Assembly (NCBI RefSeq): GCF_039908645.1
Contig: NZ_CP150917.1
Span: 2,925,501 to 2,989,500, forward strand
Origin: Pseudomonas helvetica
GTDB lineage: Bacteria > Pseudomonadota > Gammaproteobacteria > Pseudomonadales > Pseudomonadaceae
DNA: 64,000 nt
Direction of reading: 5' to 3'
The translations under genes were made by a program, and so were the position numbers. The notes beneath the pieces are model-generated. The model searched no databases and was not told where the DNA came from. It worked only from the letters and a program-made list of their open reading frames with translations. Positions 24,977 through 36,541 of this stretch are shown piece after piece; the first letter of the stretch is position 1, and each line of letters opens with the position of its first letter.

Positions 24977-25978
24977 TTATTGCGCGGCTGTTTGGGTGTC
25001 GATGAATTGATTGGTGTACAGCTCGTCGAGTTTTGGCTCATGGCTGACGATGCCTTCGCTGACGTAGAACTGACGGACCGCTTCAAGTCGTGCCGGATCG
25101 ATTCGGCCCAGAACGGCCTGATTGGCATAGACATGCTCGACGTAGAGCCTGAAGATTTTCTCCAGCGACGCTTCCTTGCCGGCATAGGCGGGGACAGCCT
25201 TGGCGAAGGTGACCGCGGCGGCTTTGGGGTCCTGAATGATGTCGCGCATGCCTTGCAGGGTGGCCTGGACCACGCCGCGAACAATCTCGGGGTGATGCTC
25301 GATGGCATCGTCGGAAGCGAGGATCGCCTGGGCCATGCTCTCGAAAATCTGCGATTGAGGGATCAGCTTGATCTTCGCGCCGGCTTCTTCGGCGTTGACC
25401 ACCCAGTCCGGCACGCCGGCCATTGCCTGGGCTTTGTCGGCCGAGAACAACTGCCAGACGCCCGAAGGCCCGGCTGCCTGAATGTTCACATCGTTTTTGC
25501 TCAGGCCGGCTCGGCGTAGAGAGGCGAGCAAGGCGTAGTAGGTGGTGTCCGAGTAGGACATCACGGTCATCGTCTTGCCTTTGAGGTCGGTGATCGAGTT
25601 GATGTTTTCGGCTGCATTGGTGGCAATCATCGTCACGCCGCCGGCGCCCAGCACCGCGACGGCGCGCACTGGAATACCGTTGGCCCGCACCACAATCGGG
25701 GTATCACCCAGAGCACCGCCGAGCATGGCGTTACCGGCACCGATCTGTTTCGCCACATCCACACCGCCCTTGGCAGCGATGAAGGTCATGTTCAGGTTCT
25801 GGGCGGTGTAGTAACCCTTCTGCTGCGCGATGATCCACGGGGCGAACGCCGGTAGGTTCGGCGGCGCCGGCAACAAGTAAGTCACGTCGGTCGACTGCGC
25901 CTGGGCGGCGAAAGCCATGCCCAGGCCGAGCGCGATACCGGTGACCTGGCTGAAGCGTTGAAACAGAGACTTGAACAT
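24977..25978 (-). CDS. ABC transporter periplasmic binding protein (SsuA/NMT1-like)
   Basis: A 333-residue protein with a signal peptide ending A-A-Q-A at about 28 (start at 25978; the in-frame start at 26008 would put charged residues ahead of it). The mature part follows the NMT1/SsuA pattern: A-P-W-I-I-A-Q-Q-K-G-Y-Y near the N-terminus, K-G-G-V-D-V, and D-L-K-G-K-T-M-T-V. This group carries sulfonates, pyrimidine-like or aromatic acids. It sets the specificity of the importer and so is the best handle on the operon's substrate. Confidence 0.9.
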   Translation of the reverse strand: MFKSLFQRFSQVTGIALGLGMAFAAQAQSTDVTYLLPAPPNLPAFAPWIIAQQKGYYTAQNLNMTFIAAKGGVDVAKQIGAGNAMLGGALGDTPIVVRANGIPVRAVAVLGAGGVTMIATNAAENINSITDLKGKTMTVMSYSDTTYYALLASLRRAGLSKNDVNIQAAGPSGVWQLFSADKAQAMAGVPDWVVNAEEAGAKIKLIPQSQIFESMAQAILASDDAIEHHPEIVRGVVQATLQGMRDIIQDPKAAAVTFAKAVPAYAGKEASLEKIFRLYVEHVYANQAVLGRIDPARLEAVRQFYVSEGIVSHEPKLDELYTNQFIDTQTAAQ

Positions 25979-26017
25979 GCGTACTCCTGATTCGGTTGAT
26001 GGCCACAACGGCGTTGA

Positions 26018-26869
26018 TCAATGCAGCTCGGTGTCTTCGCCGACTTGCAGCAACTCCATCAGGCGACCGACCAGCGGGCCGATTTCCGGCAGCTTGCGGC
26101 GCTCCAGCGGGTTGTCACGAAACGGCAAATCGACAGTGATCTCTTCGATGATGGTGCCCGGGCGGGCACTCATGACCAGCAGCCGGTCGGACATGGCAAT
26201 GGCTTCGATCAGGTCATGGGTAATGAACAGAGCGGTTTTCTTTTCATCGAACAGCATCCGCGCCATGTCCTGCTGCAGGATCATCTTGGTCTGCGCATCG
26301 AGGGCCGAGAACGGTTCGTCGAGGAACAGCACTTGCGGGTCGATGGCCAGGGTGCGAGCCAGGGCAGCGCGTTGACGCATGCCACCCGACAGCTGGAACG
26401 GGTAGTGGTCGGCAAAGCCTTGCAGGTGGCAACGATCGAGCAGATCTTTGGCTACGGCCTGACGCTTGGCCGCCGGCACACCTTGAATTTCCAGACCCAG
26501 TTCGACATTGCGACGAATGCTGCGCCACGGCATCAGCAGGTCTTTTTGCAGCATGAACGCGACCTGACGGACCGGGCCGGTGACCGCTTCACCAGCGACG
26601 AAGACCTCGCCTTCGGTCGGCCGATACAGCCCGGAGCCCATATTGAGAATGGTGCTCTTGCCGCAACCGGAAGGGCCGATGATCGACACCACTTCACCGC
26701 GGCGAATCTTGAAGTTGACCTCGCGAATGGCAAATGGCGCTTCGGACTTTCCTTTGGCCGGGAAACATTTGCCGACATTGCGAAATTCAATTTCGGTGGG
26801 CTCCTGATCTTCCTTGGGAGCGGGCTTATTCCATTGAGGGGCGATGGCGTACATCTCGTTCACAGCCAT
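26018..26869 (-). CDS. ABC transporter ATP-binding protein (SsuB/TauB-like)
   Basis: A 283-residue ATPase: Walker A G-P-S-G-C-G-K-S-T at 65-73, signature L-S-G-G-M-R-Q at 160-166 and Walker B L-F-L-D-E-P at 181-186. The ATG at 26869 is preceded by GGAAAGGG-like sequence on the minus strand. First gene of the 16-gene operon and part of the importer with the two genes that follow. The 335-bp AT-rich gap upstream should hold the operon promoter. Confidence 0.93.
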   Translation of the reverse strand: MAVNEMYAIAPQWNKPAPKEDQEPTEIEFRNVGKCFPAKGKSEAPFAIREVNFKIRRGEVVSIIGPSGCGKSTILNMGSGLYRPTEGEVFVAGEAVTGPVRQVAFMLQKDLLMPWRSIRRNVELGLEIQGVPAAKRQAVAKDLLDRCHLQGFADHYPFQLSGGMRQRAALARTLAIDPQVLFLDEPFSALDAQTKMILQQDMARMLFDEKKTALFITHDLIEAIAMSDRLLVMSARPGTIIEEITVDLPFRDNPLERRKLPEIGPLVGRLMELLQVGEDTELH

Positions 26870-27204
26870 TGGAAAGGGTCTCTGGTCTGTTTTATAGGTG
26901 ATACGTTGTTTAGTGCATGAACAATGCCAGAGACTTGCCAAGTTGGTTTTTTGTTTAAAAACCCTTTCTTATTAATGAGTTACTGAAAATTCAGTATTTA
27001 TTGGATGTTTCATATATAAAACGTGGTTTCTTATATGGCACGAAATTGCACGTTGAATGTGTAGGGCAGGGGGAATTACGAGAAGGGGGCGCTTTTATAG
27101 GTAACGCCGGATGCGAGGAAATGACGGATTTGTTTTAAATATGAAACGAACTGCTGAATGTGCGTTGTGCAGTTGAGAGTTTCGTTCCTGTTATCGCTTG
27201 GTCT
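26870..27204. other. AT-rich region upstream of the catabolic operon
   Basis: A 335-bp gap clearly richer in A/T than its surroundings, with poly-T stretches and words such as TTTCATATATAAAACG. The LacI gene on the far side runs the same way and ends at 27205, so the promoter of the 16-gene operon and a possible IclR site must lie here. I could not define the -35/-10 boxes with confidence. Confidence 0.6.
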
Positions 27205-28263
27205 CTAAACGCTTTCAGACACGTCAATCTGAAGTGCAAGCATGAGCTTCGTGGCGATGGCTGACGATGGGTCTATCGCTGCATCCACCATCACGTTCAC
27301 GGCAGTCTGCGCCAGTGCCACGACGGGATGCGACAGTACGGCTTGAACAATGCCGTCACGCAGGGCCGCTTGGGTGATGGGTGTCAGGTCGTGGCATACA
27401 ACTGTGGGAAGCGCGACGTTCTGGGCTTTCAGCTCGCGCAGGGCGTTGATGACGCCCTCGATACCGCCGCCGGCCACGTACAAGCCGACAAGGTCGGGCT
27501 GACTGCTCAGGAGGTCGAGCGTGCCGGCATAGGCGAACTCTTCGTCCTCCAGGGTGAGGCGTGTTGCCAATAGCTCCCAGTCTTGGGATTGCTCCGCAAG
27601 AAAGGAGCGCACGCTCATTTCGCACAGTTCCTGGCACTGAAAACGCTGCGTTCCTACCATCACCGCCACAGGCCCCGCGTGGGGCGCCAGGTTCTTGATG
27701 AACCAACCAGCCGTGCGCCCCATTGACCGGTTGTCGACACCGACATAGCTGGCGCCAGCCGACGCACTCAGCTCGGAAACCAGAGCAACAACGGGAATGC
27801 CGGCGGCACGCAACTGCGCCATCGCTTCGCGCACGGCGGGATGATCTGCCGCCACCAAACCCAGAGCATCGACCTCTCCTTGTAGCTTGAGGATGCGTTG
27901 TGCAGTGGCGGCCGGGGCGAGGTCATCGATGTAATGAATCATCACCCGAACCTGGGCGCGGACGCTGGATGCCGCTGCCTCGGCCAAGGCCTTGGCCAGC
28001 CCTTGATAAAACGCCACGCCACGCTTTTGTAGCAGAAACCCCAGGCGTACGGTCGGTCGCTGCTGAAGCAGGCGTTGCTCGATCACATTGCGACCGTAGA
28101 AGCCCAGCCGGGCAGCGGCTTCGGCAATGCGCCGCGCAGTATCGGCGCGAACGTTGGCACGCAGATTCATCACCCGATCCACGGTGGACAGGCTAACGCC
28201 GGCGGCCTCGGCGACATCTTCCATGGTTGAACGACGGCCGGCCGGGTGATGGGTCTCTGACAT
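27205..28263 (-). CDS. LacI-family transcriptional regulator
   Basis: A 352-residue repressor with an N-terminal LacI HTH (T-M-E-D-V-A-E-A-A-G-V-S-L-S-T-V-D-R-V at about 13-31) and hinge, then a periplasmic-binding-like sugar domain (V-R-L-G-F-L-L-Q-K, later Y-V-G-V-D-N-R). It is divergent from the IolE-like gene with a 138-bp shared promoter region, so the two sugar or polyol genes at 28402-30520 are its likely targets. It is less likely to act on the catabolic operon. Confidence 0.92.
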   Translation of the reverse strand: MSETHHPAGRRSTMEDVAEAAGVSLSTVDRVMNLRANVRADTARRIAEAAARLGFYGRNVIEQRLLQQRPTVRLGFLLQKRGVAFYQGLAKALAEAAASSVRAQVRVMIHYIDDLAPAATAQRILKLQGEVDALGLVAADHPAVREAMAQLRAAGIPVVALVSELSASAGASYVGVDNRSMGRTAGWFIKNLAPHAGPVAVMVGTQRFQCQELCEMSVRSFLAEQSQDWELLATRLTLEDEEFAYAGTLDLLSSQPDLVGLYVAGGGIEGVINALRELKAQNVALPTVVCHDLTPITQAALRDGIVQAVLSHPVVALAQTAVNVMVDAAIDPSSAIATKLMLALQIDVSESV

Positions 28264-28401
28264 GAAATGAAAGGCTCTTTAATGTTTTTGACGGGTTCTG
28301 ACAGGTATGGCTGCAGGACTATAGCAGTCGTGCACCCTGGCAACTTAGGATTTCTCCGAGCGAAACAGCACCACTCATAACAACAATCATCGGAACCTGA
28401 C

Positions 28402-29325
28402 ATGACCCTCCATATCTCCACTGCACCCTGTTGCTGGGGCGTAGACGACGTCAACAATCCTCATCTGCCAGCGTGGCAACAGGTGCTCAGCGAAGCCGCG
28501 CAAGCCGGGTATCGCGGCATCGAACTGGGGCCGTATGGCTACCTGCCGCTAGACGCTGCGGCAGTCCGCACGGTGCTCGCCGAGCAGGGCCTGCATGTGG
28601 TGGCCGGCACTGTATTCGACAATCTGGTCGATCCGGCCAATCTGCCGAACGTGCTGACACAAACCCGAAATATTTGTGCCTTGCTCAAGCAACTGCCAGC
28701 AGTGCCGCAGGAACCGGGGCAGCGCTTCGCCATGCCTTGCCTGGTGGTTATCGACTGGGGGCATGAGGAACGTGACTACGCGGCCGGACACTCCGAACGA
28801 GCACCGCGTCTGGCACCTGACGCCTGGCGGGGCATGATGAATCACATCCGGGCCATTGCTGATCTGGCCTGGCTGGAGTTCGGCGTTCGTACGGTGATTC
28901 ACCCGCATGCCGGCGGCTACATCGAGTTCGCCGACGAGCTGGCGCAATTGGTTGCCGACATTCCCTACGAAGTGGCCGGTCTATGCCTGGACACCGGCCA
29001 TCTCTACTACGCCGGCATGGACCCGGTTCAGACCCTGCGCCAGTACGCGGATCGTCTGGATTACCTGCATTTCAAAGACATTGATCAGGCGGTGTTCGAT
29101 CAGGTATTGGGTGAGCACATCAGCTTTTTCGGGGCCTGCGCCAGGGGCGTGATGTGCCCGATCGGCCAGGGTGTCATCGACTATCGCGCCTTGCGTGAGC
29201 TGATCACCGAGCTCGGTTACCAGGGCTACATCACCGTCGAGCAAGAACGCGATCCGCGTAACGTCCATGGCAGCCTGCGCGACGTTGCTGCCAGCCGCGC
29301 CTACCTCTCTCAAGCAGGTTTCTGA
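28402..29325 (+). CDS. IolE/IolI-like sugar isomerase/dehydratase (TIM barrel)
   Basis: A 307-residue xylose-isomerase-like TIM barrel. Metal-site segments are visible: G-I-E-L-G near residue 35, H-P-H-A-G-G at about 171-176, D-T-G-H-L-Y-Y, H-F-K-D-I and V-E-Q-E-R-D at the end, typical of IolE/IolI and hydroxypyruvate isomerase relatives. First gene of a two-gene set with the Gfo/Idh/MocA dehydrogenase (25-base gap), divergent from LacI. Probably acts on an inositol- or sugar-derived ketone. Confidence 0.87.
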   Translation: MTLHISTAPCCWGVDDVNNPHLPAWQQVLSEAAQAGYRGIELGPYGYLPLDAAAVRTVLAEQGLHVVAGTVFDNLVDPANLPNVLTQTRNICALLKQLPAVPQEPGQRFAMPCLVVIDWGHEERDYAAGHSERAPRLAPDAWRGMMNHIRAIADLAWLEFGVRTVIHPHAGGYIEFADELAQLVADIPYEVAGLCLDTGHLYYAGMDPVQTLRQYADRLDYLHFKDIDQAVFDQVLGEHISFFGACARGVMCPIGQGVIDYRALRELITELGYQGYITVEQERDPRNVHGSLRDVAASRAYLSQAGF

Positions 29326-29350
29326 TTTCTCTCACGCAAGGGACTTATCG

Positions 29351-30520
29351 ATGATCAATGGCAGCAAGCGTATTCCCGAACCTCTTCGTTGGGCCATGGT
29401 TGGCGGTGGACGCGACAGTCAGATTGGCTACATCCACCGCAGCGCGGCATTGCGTGACCAGTCGTTTGTGCTGGTCGCTGGCGCCTTCGACCTGAACCCG
29501 GAGCGCGGTCGGGCGTTCGGCGTGGAACTGGGAGTCGACCCCGAACGCTGCTATGCCGACTATCGCAGCCTGTTTGAAGGTGAGGCAGGGCGGCCGGATG
29601 GCATCCAGGCGGTTTCAGTGGCGACGCCCAATGGCACCCATTTCGCAATCACCAAGGCCGCCCTGGAAGCAGGGTTGCACGTGGTCTGCGAAAAGCCGCT
29701 GTGCTTCACCCTCGAGGAGGCGCAGACGCTGCGGGAAATTGCCGTGTCAAACAACAGGGTAGTGGGGGTGACCTACGGCTACGCCGGACATCAACTGATC
29801 GAACAGGCCCGGCACATGATTGCCCAGGGCGAACTGGGCGAGATTCGCATGGTGCACATGCAGTTTGCCCATGGTTTCCATTGCGAGCCGGTGGAGGCGC
29901 AAAGCGAGGCGACCCAATGGCGAGTCGATCCGCGTTTCGCCGGCCCCAGCTATGTACTGGGAGATGTCGGCACCCATCCGCTGTACCTGTCGGAAGTCAT
30001 GCTGCCCGAACTCAAGATCAAAAGGCTGCTATGCACCCGTCAGAGCTTTGTCAAAAGCCGCGCACCGCTTGAGGACAATGCCTACACGCTGATGGAATAC
30101 GAAGGCGGGGCAATGGGCAGTGTGTGGTCAAGCGCCGTGAACGCCGGCTCCATGCACGGCCAGAAAATTCGCGTGATCGGCTCTAAAGCCAGCCTCGAGT
30201 GGTGGGACGAGCGGCCAAACCAGCTGTCATTCGAAGTCCAGGGCAAACCCGCGCAAGTGCTGGAGCGCGGCATGGGGTATTTGCATCCCGATGCAGTGCT
30301 CGATGACCGAATCGGTGCGGGGCACCCGGAAGGGCTCTTCGACGCGTGGTCCAATCTTTACTACCGTTTCGCCGTGGCTATGGACGCCGCCAACCGCGGC
30401 AATCATGAGCGCTTGGCGACGCTGCGCTATCCGGATATCCATGCCGGAGTCGAAGGTGTTCGCTGGGTCGAGCGCTGTGTCCAGTCTGCGGACAAAGGCG
30501 GGGTCTGGGTCGATTACTGA
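29351..30520 (+). CDS. Gfo/Idh/MocA family oxidoreductase
   Basis: A 389-residue NAD(P)-dependent sugar or polyol dehydrogenase. N-terminal Rossmann loop A-M-V-G-G-G, the C-E-K-P-L block (V-V-C-E-K-P-L) with the catalytic Lys, and D-V-G-T-H-P carrying the conserved Asp/His of the family. The ATG at 29351 follows AAGGGA; an earlier in-frame start lies inside the upstream gene. Paired with the IolE-like enzyme it suggests stepwise oxidation and isomerisation of one polyol. Confidence 0.88.
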   Translation: MINGSKRIPEPLRWAMVGGGRDSQIGYIHRSAALRDQSFVLVAGAFDLNPERGRAFGVELGVDPERCYADYRSLFEGEAGRPDGIQAVSVATPNGTHFAITKAALEAGLHVVCEKPLCFTLEEAQTLREIAVSNNRVVGVTYGYAGHQLIEQARHMIAQGELGEIRMVHMQFAHGFHCEPVEAQSEATQWRVDPRFAGPSYVLGDVGTHPLYLSEVMLPELKIKRLLCTRQSFVKSRAPLEDNAYTLMEYEGGAMGSVWSSAVNAGSMHGQKIRVIGSKASLEWWDERPNQLSFEVQGKPAQVLERGMGYLHPDAVLDDRIGAGHPEGLFDAWSNLYYRFAVAMDAANRGNHERLATLRYPDIHAGVEGVRWVERCVQSADKGGVWVDY

Positions 30521-30598
30521 GACGAGTTCAGCGGTGTGTCACCCTCCATAAAAACAAAGGGATTAACTCACCGCCAGCTAAAAGACTACTGAACGAAG

Positions 30599-31279
30599 TC
30601 ACCGGCAATCGAAGTCAGTTCGGTCAGATGGTTGCCGGGCTTTGCTGAAAAGTAGCTTCGAGTGGGCGGCAGTCCACCGCCTGTTGCGTCGCATATCGAG
30701 GGTTGCCAGGTCATTAGTGAGCCGCGTCGGTGACTCCCCGGTGACTTCGCACAGCAGCGCTGTTATAGCTTCCCCGTTAACCGTGCCGTGCTCTTGTAGA
30801 AGATCCGCGACAGCGGTGACAGCGGGCCAGTAGTGACGCACCAGACAGCAGGAGCGGGCGATTGCCCGGGATTCGGCGTCGAGTAGCTTTCGTGCAGGCA
30901 GCAAACTGATCAATTCGTAACCCCGGCAGCGGTCCCCCCGGCCGCTGGCCCAGGTGAACTTGTCCGATTTGGTGCGCCTGTAGACTGCTTCGGCCACCGG
31001 GCCGGCGAAGCAGTCGAGAAGGTCGCGCTCAATAGAATCGATCATTGAGGGTAGGTATTCAGCAATCCCGGGCGCGTCGAAGGATGGGTGCGGGACCAGG
31101 TAATCAGCCTCGACCAACCCCTCTACGTTTTGCGGGTTGCCGCGCAGATCAATCATTGGGCCGGTGCAGGCTTCTGTCCTGGTGCGCACAGTGATGCGCT
31201 CGATGTGCTGACCATTCCACCAAAAAGCCAGGGCGTGGCCAGCTTCGTGGACGGCCGTGCAGCGCCGGCACTTATTCAT
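30599..31279 (-). CDS. M41-like zinc metallopeptidase-domain protein
   Basis: A 226-residue soluble protein starting almost at a zinc-protease motif: A-V-H-E-A-G-H-A with H11, E12 and H15. The next features match the FtsH peptidase module without the AAA ATPase: F-A-G-P-V-A-E-A-V-Y and a G-R-G-D-R segment where the third ligand Asp of M41 would sit. GGAGAG lies before the ATG. No membrane segment, no neighbour of known role. Such orphan domains are often annotated in prophage or plasmid regions. Function unknown. Confidence 0.6.
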   Translation of the reverse strand: MNKCRRCTAVHEAGHALAFWWNGQHIERITVRTRTEACTGPMIDLRGNPQNVEGLVEADYLVPHPSFDAPGIAEYLPSMIDSIERDLLDCFAGPVAEAVYRRTKSDKFTWASGRGDRCRGYELISLLPARKLLDAESRAIARSCCLVRHYWPAVTAVADLLQEHGTVNGEAITALLCEVTGESPTRLTNDLATLDMRRNRRWTAAHSKLLFSKARQPSDRTDFDCR

Positions 31280-33872
<2,593 letters not shown>

Positions 33873-33907
33873 CGCGAGCGTTGGACCCTGGATCCCGGAG
33901 TGGGCCA

Positions 33908-33933
33908 CCTCGACCTGATCGTTCAGGTCGGGG
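33908..33933 (+). other. Hairpin downstream of katG
   Basis: An 11-bp stem CCTCGACCTGA/TCAGGTCGGGG with a 4-base loop lies 35 bases after the katG stop. No T tract follows. It may terminate or stabilise the katG message. Confidence 0.45.
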
Positions 33934-34057
33934 GCTCCGGGAACAATCGACAAAATGAGAAGCATCGTCTACACGATGGGACAATCAGCCGGCGCGAGAC
34001 ATCGGTTGCTCTGTGCGCCGATCACGGCGTTTCGTCGCGATGTAGCTCGCGTCGACC

Positions 34058-34483
34058 TTATTCTCCAAGAAGGGACAGGGTCCTGGCGTCTGGCTCACCG
34101 GCGAAAAACTGGTCGAGGGCCTGCTGGAACAGGGGCTGTTCGGGTTTGATACTGGCGAATAGCGTGAGACAGGAGCGCAACTTCAGGTCATCGGGGTGGC
34201 CAAGGATGGCCAGCGCACTCTTGTCACTGTGTTGCAGGAGGGTACTGACGCTTTCCTCCAGCCGTGGCCCCAACACATCATGCAGCAGATAGGCCCGGGC
34301 TTCGGCAGCACCGGAAATGGCAAAGCGCTCGGCCATCTCGCTATGCCCGAGGCCCTGCAGTTGCGGGAAGATGAACCACATCCAGTGGCTGGTCTTGCGC
34401 CCGGCGCGCAACTCATCCATGACTCGGCTGAAAACCGGGCGCTGGGCCTCGACGAAACGACGAAGATTGAAGGGATCGTGCAT
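34058..34483 (-). CDS. DUF1810 family protein
   Basis: A 141-residue cytoplasmic protein with the DUF1810 hallmarks: D-P-F-N-L-R-R-F at the start, H-W-M-W-F-I-F-P-Q at about 33-41 and a C-terminal D-x-L-K-L-R-S-C-L-T-L-F. Function of the family is not established to my knowledge. It is followed by nothing in its direction before katG; the lipoprotein gene upstream is on the same strand 40 bases away and could be cotranscribed. Confidence 0.82.
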   Translation of the reverse strand: MHDPFNLRRFVEAQRPVFSRVMDELRAGRKTSHWMWFIFPQLQGLGHSEMAERFAISGAAEARAYLLHDVLGPRLEESVSTLLQHSDKSALAILGHPDDLKLRSCLTLFASIKPEQPLFQQALDQFFAGEPDARTLSLLGE

Positions 34484-34523
34484 GCTTGTACTCCCTCAAT
34501 TGGCAAACACTGCAAACGCGCTA

Positions 34524-34823
34524 TTACTTTTTGCACTCCGCTGTCACCACATGGCAGGTACTCGGCGTGCCACCGGATTGGCCGGCATAGCGTTTGCAAT
34601 TATCCAGGGATTTTTGCCGAGCCACGCCCAAAGTGGAGCCCCAGGCCAAGCCGCCTTCGCCGGCAGAGGGTAGCGCTTTTGCGTAGCAGTTCGAGGCTGT
34701 GCTTGAGGTCGAATAGCGGTGTGCGGCAGTTTTGCCTGAGCATCCGGCGGTCAGCGCCAGGTTGATGGCGAGCAGGGAGATCAGGGCCCATGACGAGCAT
34801 TGGCGCGCTGTGATTCTGGTCAT
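34524..34823 (-). CDS. Small lipoprotein, DUF4189-like
   Basis: A 99-residue protein with a lipoprotein signal: hydrophobic helix and lipobox A-L-T-A-G-C with Cys at about 28. The mature part has A-W-G-S-T-L-G-V-A-R-Q-K-S-L-D-N-C and a Cys pair near the end, a pattern like the DUF4189 repeat (Ala/Gly aromatic strand, helix ending N-C, then C-x-V). Likely anchored to the envelope. Function unknown. Confidence 0.6.
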   Translation of the reverse strand: MTRITARQCSSWALISLLAINLALTAGCSGKTAAHRYSTSSTASNCYAKALPSAGEGGLAWGSTLGVARQKSLDNCKRYAGQSGGTPSTCHVVTAECKK

Positions 34824-34977
34824 GCCGTTTCCCCTGTATCAAGAGTGTGGTCGTGTTCTATTCAGATTAGACAGTGTTGCGCCTGCCCTTGGACCGGTTC
34901 AGCGGACCGAGTGCATGTGGGGGCGTTTTTGCCGGGCTGGCTCTTTTCAGTTGGTGATTGTCCAAAAGAGCCGCGCA

Positions 34978-35009
34978 AAGAACAACGGCTCGTCAGATAT
35001 AACGAGCCG
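34978..35009 (-). terminator. Putative terminator after the exported epoxide-hydrolase-like gene
   Basis: An 8-bp stem CGGCTCGT/ACGAGCCG with an 8-base loop is followed, on the minus strand, by the T-rich stretch TTGTTCTTT. It lies about 50 bases past the stop codon at 35059. Confidence 0.6.
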
Positions 35010-35058
35010 CTGTTGAGAACGTGCTTATCGGGGGAAGTTCACGAATGTCGGATCGGCC

Positions 35059-36126
35059 TCAAAGGTGATCCGCATCAATCACCGCCTTGGCGAACGCCTG
35101 CGGAGCCTCCTGCGGCAGGTTGTGGCCGATGCCGCCGCTGATCAACCGGAACTCGTATTTACCGGTGAAGCGCTTGGCGTAATCCTCGGGGGCAGGGTGT
35201 GGCGCGCCGTTGGCGTCGCCTTCAAGGGTGATGGTCGGCACGCTGATGGACGGCGCCTTGGCCAGTTTCTGCTCTAAAGCTTCGTATTGGGGCTCGCCTT
35301 GAATCAGGCCCAGGCGCCAGCGGTAGTTGAACACGGTGATGTCGACATGGTCGGGGTTGTCCAGTGCCTTGGCGCTACGATCGTAGGTGGCGTCATCGAA
35401 CGCCCATTTCGGCGAAGCCGTTTGCCATATCAACTTGGCGAAGTCGTGGGTGTTTTTCTCGTACCCGGCGCGACCGCGGTCAGTGGCGAAGTAAAACTGA
35501 TACCACCACTGCAATTCAGCCTTCGGCGGCAGCGGGTTCTTGCCGGCCGCCTGGTTACCGATCAGATAGCCGCTGACCGAGACCAGTGCCTTGACCCGTT
35601 CTGGCCATAGCGCCGAGACGATGTCAGCCGACCGCGCGCCCCAATCATAGCCACCGAGCACGGCTTGCTTGATCTTCAGTGCATCCATGAAGTCGATGAC
35701 GTCACTTGCCAGCGCGGTCGGTTGGCCATTGCGAAGAGTTTTTTCGGATAGAAAATGCGTATCTCCGTAGCCGCGCGCATATGGCATCAGCACTCGATAG
35801 CCCTTTGCTGCAAGTAAGGGTGCGACCTCGTCATAGCTGTGAATGTCGTACGGCCAGCCGTGCAGAAGAATCACCACCGGTCCATTGGCCGGGCCTGTTT
35901 CGGCGTATGCCACGTTCAGTAGTCCGGCGTTGACATGCTTCAGTGGGCCGAACGGAGAGGGTGCCGCATGAGCGGTACTAGCATTGATCACAGCTGGCTG
36001 TGCGGTTGCGGTCGTTTGCGCGTGGGCCGCGCCGAGAGTGCCAAACAGGCTGAGCGCGAGGACTGACGAGCCGACCAGACGGTGGCGTGTTTTACCGGTT
36101 TTGTTGTTTTGCACTGCCATCTTCAT
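35059..36126 (-). CDS. Exported epoxide-hydrolase / haloacetate-dehalogenase-like enzyme
   Basis: A 355-residue alpha/beta hydrolase with a signal peptide (V-L-A-L-S-L-F-G-T-L-G-A-A-H-A). The nucleophile is D161 in G-G-Y-D-W-G-A, the Asp-elbow seen in soluble epoxide hydrolases and haloalkane/haloacetate dehalogenases; oxyanion H-G-W-P is at 89-92 and the catalytic His is in G-I-G-H-N near the end. The ATG at 36126 follows GGAGAC. A second in-frame ATG at 36120 is possible. Periplasmic location is unusual for cytosolic relatives but common for Pseudomonas homologues. Confidence 0.85.
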   Translation of the reverse strand: MKMAVQNNKTGKTRHRLVGSSVLALSLFGTLGAAHAQTTATAQPAVINASTAHAAPSPFGPLKHVNAGLLNVAYAETGPANGPVVILLHGWPYDIHSYDEVAPLLAAKGYRVLMPYARGYGDTHFLSEKTLRNGQPTALASDVIDFMDALKIKQAVLGGYDWGARSADIVSALWPERVKALVSVSGYLIGNQAAGKNPLPPKAELQWWYQFYFATDRGRAGYEKNTHDFAKLIWQTASPKWAFDDATYDRSAKALDNPDHVDITVFNYRWRLGLIQGEPQYEALEQKLAKAPSISVPTITLEGDANGAPHPAPEDYAKRFTGKYEFRLISGGIGHNLPQEAPQAFAKAVIDADHL

Positions 36127-36541
36127 GGTGATGTCTCCGTTACAAGTTGTTGACTGCAGAGTCTGGCTGATTCCCTTCAAACCTTGCTTGCATTTGAAGG
36201 CGGTGACGTATCGGGCCTGTGTCGAATCGCAGGCCAGATGAAAGCCTGCATGTCGAGATGTTATTCAGAAACACTGCCATGCACAGCGTATCAGCAGATT
36301 TGCTATGGGATGACCCCCTGCATTCGTCATGAGGCGGATCATCCTGGCAGGCCGCGTCCTTGCGAAGATCGGCCAAAAGCAGCCCATAACCAGGGTTCGC
36401 TTTGGGCCGATGCGCAAGCGCCAGGTTTGGGGCGAGCCATGGTCTTGATCGCATAAAGTTGAAATGCACGGCGTTGCCCGACAGAATCGCGCCCCGATCC
36501 AGCCAATGGTGCCGGACGTTCGTGGTGAAAAGGGGCAGCAG
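36127..36541. other. 415-bp divergent promoter region
   Basis: Divergent gap between the hydrolase gene and trmK-like gene. No credible coding frame. Contains both promoters, not individually recognisable. Confidence 0.5.
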
